From: Acidovorax sp. sic0104
GTDB lineage: Bacteria; Pseudomonadota; Gammaproteobacteria; Burkholderiales; Burkholderiaceae_C
DNA length: 64,000 nucleotides
Reading direction: 5' to 3'
NCBI RefSeq assembly: GCF_019219095.1
Contig: NZ_JAHUWH010000009.1
Span: 175,090 to 239,089 of the forward strand
Made by a program: the position numbers and the translations under genes. The notes under the pieces are model-generated. The model was given only the letters and a program-made list of their open reading frames with translations, had not been told where the DNA came from and ran no database searches. This document shows positions 51,115-60,914 of this stretch, one piece after another (the stretch's first letter is position 1; each line of letters opens with the position of its first letter).

Positions 51115-52308
51115 ATGCATACCGCCATCGACAAGCCAGCCGTTCATCGTCACGAGTCATCGCTTTCAGTGCGCTCTGTTGCGCGTCAAGTCGCAATGGT
51201 CACGAGCGCTCTGGCTCTTTCCAGCGCAGCCATGGCCTTCCAGATCGCCCCTATGGGCTCAGCCTTCGAATCCAAGATGACCAACGAAACAGAAAACTCG
51301 CTGGCGACAGTGGCTGGAAGACTCGGCGTTCTGATCAAAGGCCGCGTCCACGAAGAGATCACCCAGATCGGCATGGGTTGTCCGATAGAACCGGGTACCC
51401 TGGCTCAAGATGTGAGCTGCAGCTTTCGGGATCTTCCCTTTGCCACGCCCTACGTCATCTACGGTGTGCGTTGGAACGATCTACCCCCGTTCAAGCTTTC
51501 ACCCGACGAGGGCAACTGCACCTACCTGGGCAAGTCCTGCCTCGTGTCCCAGACCATACGGTTCTCCACGCAGCCGCTTTGTTGGTACTGCCTCTTCAAG
51601 GATGCAGAGAAGAAGGCACAGACCCAACCGATCGTTGGGTGCAGCAAGACCAAGGGCAGTCTTCACGGCAACGTGATGACCCGCTCGCACTTCGGCGACT
51701 TGCAGTTCCTGCACGCCATGGCCAGTGAGGAGGGGGTACACCCTGGCGCGACGCGCGCCAAAGTGCTGGACTGGCTGGAGTTCGCTTGGAAAGTGTCCTC
51801 GCGCGAAATCAAGTCCGACACCTTTCTTCGAGACATCGAAAACGCGACACTGAAGGAGCACTTCGGATGCACACAGTGGCGGGTCTCGGACCTCTACATC
51901 CTGGGGCGTCAGGACAAGCTGCTCCCGTACTTGCACCATGTGGCGTTCGGATCTGTGCTCCACACAGTCCAGGACTCGTTTGCCGGAGCCCATGCCTCGC
52001 GGGAGAACTCACCTCCAGGTGGCATGTGCCAGGACACTGGCCTGGCCCAGCCCAGGCGGATCGTTGAATTCCATACCTATGGCGCGCAGGACGGAAGCCT
52101 GCACGACGAACAAGATAGCCGGGAAGCCATGACGCGCGTGAGCGCTGCAGACAGGTGGCCCGATGCCGTGGAGGCCACGCGCAATCTGTCGCGCTTCTAT
52201 GAAGACCGCGCCCGTTGGAGCGAAGTCCAGCCCTATATGCAGTGCCTGTTCGAACTGGCGGACGAGCGCAATGACTCGTCACCGGGAGAGCAGTACCGTC
52301 GCCACTGA
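51115..52308 (+). CDS. Secreted zinc-phospholipase C/nuclease-like protein
   Basis: 397 residues. An N-terminal signal-like segment is at ~25-41 (QVAMVTSALALSSAAMA). Metal-type histidine/aspartate motifs: RVHEEITQIGMG, SHFGDLQFLHAMAS and HHVAFGSVLHTVQDSFAGAHASR, in the order seen in bacterial zinc-dependent phospholipase C and S1/P1 nucleases. Several cysteine pairs suggest an extracytoplasmic fold. Substrate unproven. Ribosome site GGAGGGG just before ATG. Confidence 0.75.
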   Translation: MHTAIDKPAVHRHESSLSVRSVARQVAMVTSALALSSAAMAFQIAPMGSAFESKMTNETENSLATVAGRLGVLIKGRVHEEITQIGMGCPIEPGTLAQDVSCSFRDLPFATPYVIYGVRWNDLPPFKLSPDEGNCTYLGKSCLVSQTIRFSTQPLCWYCLFKDAEKKAQTQPIVGCSKTKGSLHGNVMTRSHFGDLQFLHAMASEEGVHPGATRAKVLDWLEFAWKVSSREIKSDTFLRDIENATLKEHFGCTQWRVSDLYILGRQDKLLPYLHHVAFGSVLHTVQDSFAGAHASRENSPPGGMCQDTGLAQPRRIVEFHTYGAQDGSLHDEQDSREAMTRVSAADRWPDAVEATRNLSRFYEDRARWSEVQPYMQCLFELADERNDSSPGEQYRRH

Positions 52309-52343
52309 GCGAATGGTGGGGGAAACCGTCCCACCATTCATCG

Positions 52344-52796
52344 TCACTGCGGATGGAGCAGTGCCAGCGCCTTGCGCTTGCCCAGTTTGAGCACTTCGGC
52401 AATGCGCTCCAGTTGCGCGGCCCGGGGATGAACATGGCCCGTCTCCCACTTGTAGACGGACAGCGAGGAAGCACCCAACAGTTGGGCCATCTGCTTCTGT
52501 GTGATGCCAAGTGCCGCGCGTTTCTCGATCAACACCTTTGCATCGAACTGGATCTGCTTTGACTTCTTGGGAGTGGCGTCTTCTGTTGCGGCCTTGGCTT
52601 TGGGTGCATCCGTTGCTTTGACCTGCCGTTGAGTGGCCTTGAGCTGGGAGGTCAGCGCCTTGACCTCACGCTTCAAAGCGGCAATCTCGGAGCGATGGCC
52701 GGTGATGGCCTTGCGCATACCCTGAAGTTCAGGTTTGAGCTCCTTGCGCGCCATGCGAACGACTTCAGCGCGAAAGGCATTAGAAAATGTATTCAT
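52344..52796 (-). CDS. Xre-type HTH regulator
   Basis: 150 residues. An N-terminal coiled-coil-like helix (RSEIAALKREVKALTSQLKA) and a basic Lys/Ala linker are followed by an Xre HTH at ~95-140: LIEKRAALGITQKQMAQLLG, ASSLSVYKWETGHVHPR. A nucleoid-associated or phage-type regulator. The start was set at ATG 52796. It is convergent with the secreted protein gene. Confidence 0.8.
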   Translation of the reverse strand: MNTFSNAFRAEVVRMARKELKPELQGMRKAITGHRSEIAALKREVKALTSQLKATQRQVKATDAPKAKAATEDATPKKSKQIQFDAKVLIEKRAALGITQKQMAQLLGASSLSVYKWETGHVHPRAAQLERIAEVLKLGKRKALALLHPQ

Positions 52797-52887
52797 ATGC
52801 CCGATGGTAACTTTGACCACTTAAAGCGCACTTATGGGCTGGTGCACAGCCGGTGTCGCAATCCTTCTGCGCCCCCTCAAAAAACAA

Positions 52888-52919
52888 AAACCGCCAGAGG
52901 CCTAAGCCCATGGCGGTTT
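52888..52919 (-). terminator. Terminator of HU gene
   Basis: AAACCGCCA and TGGCGGTTT flank a 14-base loop. On the minus strand a T-rich run follows. It begins ~30 bp after the HU stop codon. Confidence 0.8.
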
Positions 52920-52947
52920 GTTCCGGTGGAGATCGAACGAGCGGTAC

Positions 52948-53259
52948 TTACTTCCCAGCCTTGTCAGCCTTGCGCTTGGCCGCCTTGGGATCCACCACAG
53001 CCTTGAACTTCGCACCCGCCACAAACTTTGGCACCGTGCTCGCTGGAATCTTCAGCGCAGCACCGGTCGATGGGTTCTTGCCCGTGCGTGCCGCACGCTT
53101 GGCGGACTTGAAGGTGCCGAATCCCACCAGCTGCACGGCATCGCCCTTCTTGACGGCGGTCTGGATGGTATCGATCAGCGTTTCCAGCACTGCATTGGCA
53201 GCGGTCTTGGACAGGTCATTCTTGGAAGCCAGGATTTCAACGAGTTCTGCGCGGTTCAT
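52948..53259 (-). CDS. HU-family DNA-binding protein
   Basis: 103 residues. MNRAELVEILASKNDLSKTA, LVGFGTFKSAKRAARTGKNP and a C-terminal lysine-rich tail fit HU/IHF. The P in RTGKNPSTG intercalates DNA. It binds DNA as a dimer and shapes the nucleoid. Probably a paralogue carried in the accessory region. A strong terminator follows. Confidence 0.93.
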   Translation of the reverse strand: MNRAELVEILASKNDLSKTAANAVLETLIDTIQTAVKKGDAVQLVGFGTFKSAKRAARTGKNPSTGAALKIPASTVPKFVAGAKFKAVVDPKAAKRKADKAGK

Positions 53260-53329
53260 GGATGCTCACGAGTAGAGGTTGGAAAGGATCGATTTATAAC
53301 CCTGCCGCTGACACGGTCCTTGCTGCGAC

Positions 53330-54133
53330 TCAATGTTGCAGTGCAGTTTTTGGCAAAAACTCCACGCCCGTGCGCTTCACCAGTTCCTGGTAGCTGATCG
53401 GCCGACCCACCGTCTCCCCCTCGCGGTTCTCCTGCCAGTGCGCCCAAGCCTTGTTGGTCGTGGCGTCGTACACGAGCTTGTACAGGTAGGTCGGCGCCTT
53501 CACCCCGTTGGCTCCAATGCGTGGCCCCGCATCGGTGAACACTGGCCCGGTGATCACAAACACATCCCCCTTGGCCCGCTTCACATAGTGCCGCGTGTCC
53601 TGCTCGATCTTGTTCCAGGCACCTCCGTTGTGCTGGGCATTCTGCGGAACCATGTTTGCCAGACTGAAGCTCTGGGCCATGGAAGTGGGCGTGGCCATAT
53701 CTCCCGCAGGCGCCATATGCCCTCGGGAGTAACCTGAGTTCTTGTAGTCCTCCAGTTCGGCACGCTCGCCACTTGGGAGTCGTGCATCTGCAAAGAAGCG
53801 CTTGGCCCGCTTCTCGTCGGCATCCTCGATGAGCCTGCGGTTCAGGCGCTGGGCCACAAACACCGGTGTCTTGGTCGTCCCGGAGTGCAGTACCGCAAAC
53901 GCTTCATAGCAAAGCTCGCGCAGCTGCGGCCGGGGCGTGATGGCGGGTGGTGTGCCGTTCGCAAAGAACTGCGGGCACTGTGCAAAGGACGTGGGCTCGG
54001 GCGTGAGCAGCGCCGCACTGTCGAACTGCGGAAACCGCGCCCAGGAAAGATTCGGGAGAGCAGCGCCGGCAAGAGTCAGGGCCAGCACAGCCGGCAGGCG
54101 CACACTGCCTGGCCATGAGAGGAAACGATTCAC
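53330..54133 (-). CDS. Secreted DNA/RNA non-specific endonuclease
   Basis: About 267 residues from GTG 54133, which begins a signal peptide (VRLPAVLALTLAGAALPNLS); the frame is open to 54178. The catalytic motif is YSRGHMAPAGDM (DRGH-type, here with Ser), and Asn is in SFSLANMVPQNAQHNGGAW. It cuts DNA and RNA with a metal ion. Periplasmic or secreted. Similar nucleases occur widely in Burkholderiales. Confidence 0.87.
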   Translation of the reverse strand: MNRFLSWPGSVRLPAVLALTLAGAALPNLSWARFPQFDSAALLTPEPTSFAQCPQFFANGTPPAITPRPQLRELCYEAFAVLHSGTTKTPVFVAQRLNRRLIEDADEKRAKRFFADARLPSGERAELEDYKNSGYSRGHMAPAGDMATPTSMAQSFSLANMVPQNAQHNGGAWNKIEQDTRHYVKRAKGDVFVITGPVFTDAGPRIGANGVKAPTYLYKLVYDATTNKAWAHWQENREGETVGRPISYQELVKRTGVEFLPKTALQH

Positions 54134-54262
54134 AGAAGAGGCATTCGAGTCGAATTTGACGGAGCCCGATTGGAGCACCGTTCACCTCTCACTTCTGGCC
54201 CGAATGCTCAGATCCCGCAGGGTTTTACAGCTGCTTGCAGGTGGGCAGCTCGAAAACAAAAA

Positions 54263-54281
54263 GGGCTCCCAAAGGGAGCCC
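54263..54281 (-). terminator. Terminator of DUF4148 gene
   Basis: GGGCTCCC and GGGAGCCC around AAA, followed on the minus strand by a T-rich run (TTTTTGTTTTC). Confidence 0.85.
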
Positions 54282-54409
54282 GATCTGCCTGCCCGCCCCT
54301 GCGGTTCAGTTAACACTCCCCATGGCAGCAGCACCCGCAAATGCAAAGTGCCACCACCATGGGAAGTCCCGCAACTGCTTCAATCCAACTCAAGCAGTTG
54401 GTCTGCCAA

Positions 54410-54703
54410 TTACATGGCGCTGAATTCGCCGTGGGGGATCTGGCCGGTACGCACGGCTTCGGCAGCCTGGGCACGCACAGCAGCGCGGTCAGCGTTGGAC
54501 TTGTAGGTCACCACACGCGAGCCTGCGGGTTCCATGCTGTGGGTCTTGGCTTCCACTACGGCTTCGGCTTGCACTTCAGCGCGGGTGCGGTTCGTGTCGA
54601 ACTTCAGGGCAAATTGCGAGCCATCGGCTTCGTCTGCATGGGCGCCAAACGAGGCGAAAGCAGCAACAGCGGCGATGGAGAGGAAACGAGCGGTCTTGTT
54701 CAT
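54410..54703 (-). CDS. DUF4148 secreted protein
   Basis: 97 residues. Signal peptide 1-23 (FLSIAAVAAFASFGAHA). The mature part has FDTNRTRAEVQAEAVVEAKT and AVRTGQIPHGEFSAM, the DUF4148 pattern typical of Burkholderiales. Small periplasmic protein of unknown role. Intrinsic terminator ~130 bp after its stop. Confidence 0.88.
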   Translation of the reverse strand: MNKTARFLSIAAVAAFASFGAHADEADGSQFALKFDTNRTRAEVQAEAVVEAKTHSMEPAGSRVVTYKSNADRAAVRAQAAEAVRTGQIPHGEFSAM

Positions 54704-55328
54704 GATGAAAATCCTTGAAAGTTAAAAAAGCGTCTCAAAAAAGCCGGGTCAAAAACCATTCCTGAACCGGGTTCGGTGAGTCGCCTTGCGGGTTCGGCTC
54801 ATCGATGGGATGAACTGTACGCCGATAGTGTTCAGGGAAAAACCACTCAGTCGCAAACTAACTGTTCCAGTATTGAAAACAATTCCTCGGAGCTTTCCTA
54901 CGCTTTGTTCGCCGCCTACAAAGCCAGTAGTTTGTCGGCCCCGCCGCTCCGCAGAAGTCGCTTCGGCTTGACCATCCTGCGGCAGGGTCACACCACGCCG
55001 CCGTGTTTGAGAGCAACCAGAAGCTCCTTGACCCGCTTCGCACCGTACCAGGACTGCGCCACTCCAATGGAGTCTCACCTTCCAGCATTGCGAACCCACG
55101 GCGCAACCAGGCTGAGGCGGCAGCGGGCGATTCAAAGGTGTCCTCTGCCTAGCGTTGGAGCTGCAGAAATCGCAGTACGCATTCTGCGGAGTGCAATTGA
55201 CAAAAGGGTGCAGGTTAATAGCAGTGCTCAGTGTGAAGCATTCCATCGAAGTCCAAAAAGTGATGGGCGTGAGTTGTCCTATTTCGTTTGTCAATGCAGT
55301 TCGTCGCATTGGTGGATTGGCTACGTCA
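54704..55328. other. 625-bp region without a recognised gene
   Basis: Between DUF4148 and the Tn7-like operon. No convincing frame. Base composition is moderate. Could include a boundary of the transposon core or its cargo. No clear TnsB-site array was found. Confidence 0.5.
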
Positions 55329-57122
55329 CTACCAAGGGTTAGGTTTTGCCCCGCTCCCTGTAGCAATCCATGGGACCGTCTCCAGGTCTTTCCGCAAGTA
55401 GACGGTCTGTCTACAGTTCCCCAGCGCAGGTCCTGCAATCGGTTCGATGGCGTCATCGGTAAGTGCCTTGATCAACGCACGAGAGGAACGGCCCAATGAC
55501 TTGGCCACATTGGCGACCAACACGTGGTCAGTGTGAAATTTTTCAAGCGACCTTGTGCTTACGCCTTGGGCCTGCCGACGACCGCAGGTATATATCTCGA
55601 CCTCTAGGAGGCCGAGGTTCACCAGTGCATATGCCACCTCCTGCTTCACACCCAGTCGGACAGCGACATCGGGGATAGGCAAGATGTTGCTCCGCTGGCC
55701 TCCATACCTTTCGATGAGGTGATCGCGATGGAACAAAAGCCCTGCCAACCCAACAGAGTTGGTGTGTCGGCCGACAGGCTGGAAATCCCGGACTTCGACG
55801 TCCGTTAGCAAAACGCAGAGTCGCTGCTCATCCAGGGGGCCGTAGCGCAGCAGTTGATCCAAAGAAATTGTCCAGGTAGGAACTGTGTCGTGCGCGGCCA
55901 ATTCACCGAGCATTTCTGTCCACTTGTGAACCCAATCCCTTGGAATGAGCCAAGGAGTGCCATGCAAGGTTGACTTCTTGGCACCAGCACAGAGAAACGG
56001 CAATAGCCTGCTCAACCGTTGCCGCTTTACTCCTAAAACCGAGGATGCTTCCGCCAAGCAGACATCGTCGGTACTGGCACTGATCAAGGTGTGGATATCT
56101 GCCTGACGAATCATCACAAACTCGCGTCCTGACGGCGTGGTTCGCCGCGCAGAATGAAGCTCGTTCTGATCTATCAGGCCCGAAATCTGCCGCTTGGATA
56201 GACCAGTCTGAGTAGCGGCCGCTGAGATCGGCACCCAGTTCAACCTTGACCACAGTGAGTCAGGCATCCGAAGGTTTCTTCGGCCCATTGCGCCCGACCA
56301 ATGACTAGCGATGTAGTCCTCGAATGCCGCGCGCACCCAGTTGAACTCCGGATCTTTGAAGGTCCCGTAAAGTGCGCGGTAGAACCCACCAAAAACGCCT
56401 GGCAATCGCCCCGAGTTCACGTGACCTGCGGCCAATTTGCTCTGGCGCTCCAGCATGTGGTGAAGCCCTGCTGGCCAGGTCGCCAGCATCTCGGCCGCGA
56501 CAGTGCTTACCGTCCAGGAGACATCGAGAGCTTCTGCTGTAGCTATCTTCTGCGGTGCCCGCGCATGTTGGGGAGAGCCGTAAACGCCAAGCAATCGGAC
56601 CAACCGGCTGCATTGCTGTGGGGACAGCCGCTTGAGCTCCGGCATTTCCGTTTCCGGAAGGCCTAGTACCAGCTGTTCCATGGATTGACTCAAACGAACA
56701 ACTGCTTGGGGCGCGGCACTCGATGGAGCGTTACAGAGATTGGCGTTGCATCGGCAACGTGTCATGGATGGCCGATGCCACGTACCTGGGATGCCGCATT
56801 GGTGGCAAACGTCCACGAGCCAACTTCCGCAGGTGGTGCACGCATCTGCAAAAAGCAGCTCCCAGCCTACACGCCCAAAGCCGTGATCGCCGAGGCATCG
56901 CGGACACCAGCGGGCTCTGCGATGGAGCCACACAGCTTTGTCTGCTTGCAGACAAAGCCAACGCAGACAGAGCTGCGTGGCGGTTGGGTCAAACTCGACT
57001 CCGAACATGTCCTCATTCTCAATCGCACTGAACGGCAACATGTTCGAATCACCCAGCCTCATCCTATAGCTGCTCGGGCCCTCGGCCTCTAGCGGGAGTG
57101 GTCGCAACAGTAGGCTGATCAT
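55329..57122 (-). CDS. TniQ/TnsD-like protein (long)
   Basis: 597 residues. Zinc-binding TniQ part: WCPRCLGDHGFGRVGWELL, ACTTCGSWLVDVCHQCG. The long C-terminal region has several HTH-like segments (AATQTGLSKRQISGLI, ASSVLGVKRQRLSRLLP, VAVRLGVKQEVAYALV), fitting a sequence-specific target selector like TnsD. Tn7 TnsD is ~500 residues; this is longer. It starts 27 bp after the short TniQ stop and is the last gene of the operon. Its target is unknown. Confidence 0.85.
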   Translation of the reverse strand: MISLLLRPLPLEAEGPSSYRMRLGDSNMLPFSAIENEDMFGVEFDPTATQLCLRWLCLQADKAVWLHRRARWCPRCLGDHGFGRVGWELLFADACTTCGSWLVDVCHQCGIPGTWHRPSMTRCRCNANLCNAPSSAAPQAVVRLSQSMEQLVLGLPETEMPELKRLSPQQCSRLVRLLGVYGSPQHARAPQKIATAEALDVSWTVSTVAAEMLATWPAGLHHMLERQSKLAAGHVNSGRLPGVFGGFYRALYGTFKDPEFNWVRAAFEDYIASHWSGAMGRRNLRMPDSLWSRLNWVPISAAATQTGLSKRQISGLIDQNELHSARRTTPSGREFVMIRQADIHTLISASTDDVCLAEASSVLGVKRQRLSRLLPFLCAGAKKSTLHGTPWLIPRDWVHKWTEMLGELAAHDTVPTWTISLDQLLRYGPLDEQRLCVLLTDVEVRDFQPVGRHTNSVGLAGLLFHRDHLIERYGGQRSNILPIPDVAVRLGVKQEVAYALVNLGLLEVEIYTCGRRQAQGVSTRSLEKFHTDHVLVANVAKSLGRSSRALIKALTDDAIEPIAGPALGNCRQTVYLRKDLETVPWIATGSGAKPNPW

Positions 57123-57148
57123 AAGTTGCCTTCTCGCACGCTGGTCGG

Positions 57149-57886
57149 TCAGGTCATAGCACGAAGATTGCTGAGCTCGGCATGGTCCGTGCTCCTGTAG
57201 AAATCGGGTATCGCTCCGTCCTCATAGTTGCTTGCGTAGTAATAACCCGCCCGGATCACATCGGCCATTTCCAAAAGCTTGAATAGGCGAATTGGGGGAT
57301 CAATAAATCCATCCGATGCCGCGCGATGGATCCTGTTGATAGATTCACGGAACGAAATCCCGACCTGCACGGACCACCTCGTTTCCCAACTCAGCGCGCC
57401 TTGCGTTGCTATGTCGGCGAGCGATCGGCCGCAGAAGCAGTGCAAGAGCTCTGTTCGATCCCAAGAAAGCTTGCGTTTGCACTGATCGCATTTCTCCAAA
57501 AGACGCACGCCGTGCTTTTCACACGCGATGTATGACTTCAGTTCCCATTCACCTCGAGACCAAGGCTCCTCGGATAGACAGTGTGGGCACACGTTGCGGC
57601 TACTTGTGCGCATCTCAGACAAAGGTAGCTGGTCCTCTCCGAGGTAGAAGAGAGACGCTTTGCCACTGGTCGTCGGCTCCGGGGTCAATCGACCACGGAG
57701 CTTCTGGCTTAGCTCATAGTCTCGGTTTTCAACGAGACTCACAAACCACTGCGCGAGTGCAATCGCATTGCCAACGTACAGACGTGGATATGCATTCGCT
57801 AACGCCGCCTTATACATGTAGGCGCGTAGGCTTTCTGTTGCTTCCAATGGTGGTGTCAGCAACAGGTTGGGGAGGCTGCTCTCCAT
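57149..57886 (-). CDS. tniQ: TniQ-family protein (short)
   Basis: 245 residues. N terminus LLLTPPLEATESLRAYMYKA and zinc-finger VCPHCLSEEPWSRGEWELKS, CEKHGVRLLEKCDQCKRKL are the TniQ domain. It lacks the long DNA-binding C terminus of TnsD. Such short TniQ proteins bridge target selectors and the TnsC ATPase. Its start overlaps the TnsC stop by one base (ATGA-type coupling). Confidence 0.85.
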   Translation of the reverse strand: MESSLPNLLLTPPLEATESLRAYMYKAALANAYPRLYVGNAIALAQWFVSLVENRDYELSQKLRGRLTPEPTTSGKASLFYLGEDQLPLSEMRTSSRNVCPHCLSEEPWSRGEWELKSYIACEKHGVRLLEKCDQCKRKLSWDRTELLHCFCGRSLADIATQGALSWETRWSVQVGISFRESINRIHRAASDGFIDPPIRLFKLLEMADVIRAGYYYASNYEDGAIPDFYRSTDHAELSNLRAMT

Positions 57887-58926
57887 TACTTATTCCGCTT
57901 TCCGGAGCCTGACGCAGTCCTTGCGCGATGGCTTAGTGTGTAGGCAGTGGGGTCGTCCCAGATAAAGAATGGCTCGTTTGCCTGATCTAACCGTCGAGGT
58001 GTGATGGTCGGATTGAAGGGATTGAGTGCGTCGGGAACATCTGCCCAGATCTGGACCTTGAATGCTTGTTGCAGAGCGTTGTAGTCCACGGTGGGGGCTG
58101 GATCACCAGCCGATGCAACCACCAGTTGATCAATGATCTTGACCACGTAGTCGATCAAGCCGTTGGTGGCGAAGTGAAAGCGCATTGCCACATCAGAATC
58201 ACTCAAATCCAATCCCTTTTGATAGGGCATGAGTGACTGCAGGTGCTGGAGAACGCTTCTGAAGGTGAGTTGTTCCTCGGCGGTAGTGAATCCGAACTCC
58301 GCAAGATGTATTGGGGAAGAGAAGCGACGCCTGAGTTGTTCGTTGGAGTTGAGTGCAGAGATTGCCCTCGGCAAGCCAAAGAGCACAACAGGTACACCGC
58401 ATTCGTTGATGAGGTTTTTTAGCCAGTCAGTCACCCGTCGGTATTCAGTGCTCTTGCTGTCGCAGAAGTGATGGAACTCATCAATCAGGAACAGCTGAAT
58501 CTCGCACTCTTTCACGAAATGGATGATGCGCTGGGTTTTCACTGCGGCGGAGCCACGTGCAGCAGCTGTGTCGCCCAGTGCTACAAGCACCGCTTCCGTG
58601 AACGAACGCACCGTGGGCGACTCGGGCGCCACCACCCGCAGCACGGGGATGATCGTTTTCCGAGGAGTGAGTTGGCGTGGGAACTGTTGCAGGTAGTACC
58701 GAAGGACAGTTGACTTCCCGCTACCGCTTTGCCCGTAGATCAGCAGCCCCCCAGGGACTTTGGCAAGCGTCCATCTTTCATGCTCTTGAGCGATAGATCG
58801 CACAACCTTCGTAAAGCTGCCGTGTTCAATAATGCGATCGCGCACCGTGAACATGTAGTGGGTCTGGTCCTCCGGGTTTGCATTGTTTGCAAGGCCAAGC
58901 ATGCGGAGTTTTTCAAATTTGCTCAT
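57886..58926 (-). CDS. tnsC: TnsC/TniB-type AAA+ ATPase
   Basis: 346 residues. Walker A GGLLIYGQSGSGKSTVLRYY, Walker B IQLFLIDEFHHFCD and sensor-like VPVVLFGLPRAISAL. It matches the TniB/TnsC family, which forms filaments on DNA and activates the transposase at the chosen target. Overlaps TnsB by 4 bp. The C-terminal ~60 residues are typical of family members that contact TnsB. Confidence 0.9.
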   Translation of the reverse strand: MSKFEKLRMLGLANNANPEDQTHYMFTVRDRIIEHGSFTKVVRSIAQEHERWTLAKVPGGLLIYGQSGSGKSTVLRYYLQQFPRQLTPRKTIIPVLRVVAPESPTVRSFTEAVLVALGDTAAARGSAAVKTQRIIHFVKECEIQLFLIDEFHHFCDSKSTEYRRVTDWLKNLINECGVPVVLFGLPRAISALNSNEQLRRRFSSPIHLAEFGFTTAEEQLTFRSVLQHLQSLMPYQKGLDLSDSDVAMRFHFATNGLIDYVVKIIDQLVVASAGDPAPTVDYNALQQAFKVQIWADVPDALNPFNPTITPRRLDQANEPFFIWDDPTAYTLSHRARTASGSGKRNK

Positions 58927-60914
58927 GCCATCTCCAGGCTTTGGGTACTGATGTTGAATTTAGGTAGCAACGTGGACTGCGCCAGGACTGGAAGCGGTGG
59001 AGCTTTCTCCAGTATCAGAGGCTGGAGCGCCTGATCCATGGCCTCGCTCGCACGGGCTGCGGTTGCGGCATCGCTGTCCTGCATTGAGAAGGCTGCAGCT
59101 TTTTTGCGATTGGCAGTCTTGTGACTGCGCAGCGCATCGGCGATCATTTGCTGGATCTCGGCCTTGGCTTCGCGCAGCTGCTGCTGGGTCCATTCGTCGC
59201 CAAAGCGTTTGATCACCTGTCGCCGCACGAGCAGGTGAGAGTGACGGTTCAGGCCTTCGCAATACTCTTGGTCATTCGCCGGAACACGGATGTACTCGTC
59301 CGTATCTGGCATGAGTACGTCGACAAACGAGACGTCGTGTTCATAGACCCGTATCAGAACCTTAAGCTTCTTGCGCGAGCGCTCAAGCAAAGAGGCAAGG
59401 ACGTGCGAGTTGTACCGAATGTGATCATATTCAACTCCATAGTGAAAGACAGTCCGGTCCGCAATTTGGCCGACCATCAAGTCCAACTGCTTTGGATACG
59501 CCGGCAATTCGAAGGCTCGCTTCCCTTCGAGTTCTTGCCACACAAACAAAGGGGTTTTGCCCTGCAAGCCTTCATGAGGCGTGCAGTGGTAGACATCGAC
59601 AATCCACTTGACGAGGACATGGGTTACGGTGTCGATGTCTAACGCTGCGGCTTTTTCGGATGGGTAATCTCGCCTTTCGTCCACACAGTTGAAAACGGTG
59701 CCTGGCATCTGGTGAAACAAGTTTTGGCTGAGCGTTCTGAAGATGCGCTCTACCGCGCCCTTCAATTGGGGGTGTGCTGCCGGGCAGTACTGGATTTCGA
59801 TCCCTGCCTCCAACGCAAAGAGGTCTACGGCATTCGAGTGGAGCTCCATGCCGTTATCCACCACAATTTTTCCGGGCAGACCGCGTGCGGGCCAGACGTT
59901 CCTGATCCCCTTGATGGATGCGACTAGATCATCTTTTGGGCGGATTGCCATCCGCAGTGCATATAGAACTGAATATGCAGACGGTGCGTGAAAGCTGATG
60001 TAGAAGCCCATGATCATGCGGCTCTTCCGATCAATCACCAAGGTCAGCCACGGGCGACCCAAGACCATCCGTGTGATGCGGCAAACCACCAGCACATCTA
60101 AAGGTGTATGGTCGATCTCCCATCGTTCCAAAATGTCTTTGACTTTCAGTGCCCCCGTGACAATTCGGAGCTCCCGCTCTGTGTGAGCTCCGCCCTCACG
60201 CGCCCTGTCCACTACAGCTCTGTGCAAAGAGTTGAGCCATCGGTATATGGTGGACTTGGACGGTGGCTTGAGCTGTTGATCCGGCGGCAGGCTGCGGTTC
60301 ATTCGGGCAAAGCGGTCTGCTACGCCCTCCGTCACTGCTTTGCCGGGCATCCGCTGCTTGTTCAAGAAGACTTCGTTGACCACTTCTTCGAAGACGCTGT
60401 ATTGGACTGGGTCCGTCTTGAAATGGTTGCGGCAGCGGCGGTCCACTAATTTTGAAAAGCAACGGGTCGCCCGAAACGCAGTCCACCACCGCCAAAACGT
60501 GGACCAATTTGGGGGTGTCAGGTCGCCCTGCTCCAAGGCTATGACCTGTATAGCTTTGGTGAGGCGCTCCGGATCGCAAACAAAGCCCTTGGGCGCTTCC
60601 ATCATGAGCTTCTGCGCTCGGTTCAGGTATTCGAGCCTTCGCTTTACCTCTGTTTGCTGCTCTGATTTGAGTGAACGAAGATCTTTGGGTGTTGCTAGGT
60701 AGATGAGCTCTTTAGTCGGTCCAAGTGACGTTTCGTCCACCTCCCAGGTCGCATCGGACCAGCGGCGATACACGTCTTGCTCCGTGAGGACTTCGATGTC
60801 GCCGGAGTCTTCGTGTTCGAACTGCAATTTGGAGGTAGCCGTACGCTTGAGAAGCGTCCAGATCTTCGTGCCCTGCAGGAATCGCAGGCCCTTTCTAAAG
60901 GAGAAACGCACCAT
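58923..60914 (-). CDS. tnsB: TnsB-type DDE transposase
   Basis: 663 residues. N-terminal HTH-rich DNA-binding part, then a retroviral-integrase-like core with the triad D in RWEIDHTPLDVLVV, D in GKIVVDNGMELHSN and E in PQLKGAVERIFRTL. A Mu-transposase-type beta-barrel and C-terminal tail follow. It joins the 3' ends to the target. It overlaps TnsA by 20 bp and TnsC by 4 bp. Confidence 0.93.
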   Translation of the reverse strand: MVRFSFRKGLRFLQGTKIWTLLKRTATSKLQFEHEDSGDIEVLTEQDVYRRWSDATWEVDETSLGPTKELIYLATPKDLRSLKSEQQTEVKRRLEYLNRAQKLMMEAPKGFVCDPERLTKAIQVIALEQGDLTPPNWSTFWRWWTAFRATRCFSKLVDRRCRNHFKTDPVQYSVFEEVVNEVFLNKQRMPGKAVTEGVADRFARMNRSLPPDQQLKPPSKSTIYRWLNSLHRAVVDRAREGGAHTERELRIVTGALKVKDILERWEIDHTPLDVLVVCRITRMVLGRPWLTLVIDRKSRMIMGFYISFHAPSAYSVLYALRMAIRPKDDLVASIKGIRNVWPARGLPGKIVVDNGMELHSNAVDLFALEAGIEIQYCPAAHPQLKGAVERIFRTLSQNLFHQMPGTVFNCVDERRDYPSEKAAALDIDTVTHVLVKWIVDVYHCTPHEGLQGKTPLFVWQELEGKRAFELPAYPKQLDLMVGQIADRTVFHYGVEYDHIRYNSHVLASLLERSRKKLKVLIRVYEHDVSFVDVLMPDTDEYIRVPANDQEYCEGLNRHSHLLVRRQVIKRFGDEWTQQQLREAKAEIQQMIADALRSHKTANRKKAAAFSMQDSDAATAARASEAMDQALQPLILEKAPPLPVLAQSTLLPKFNISTQSLEMA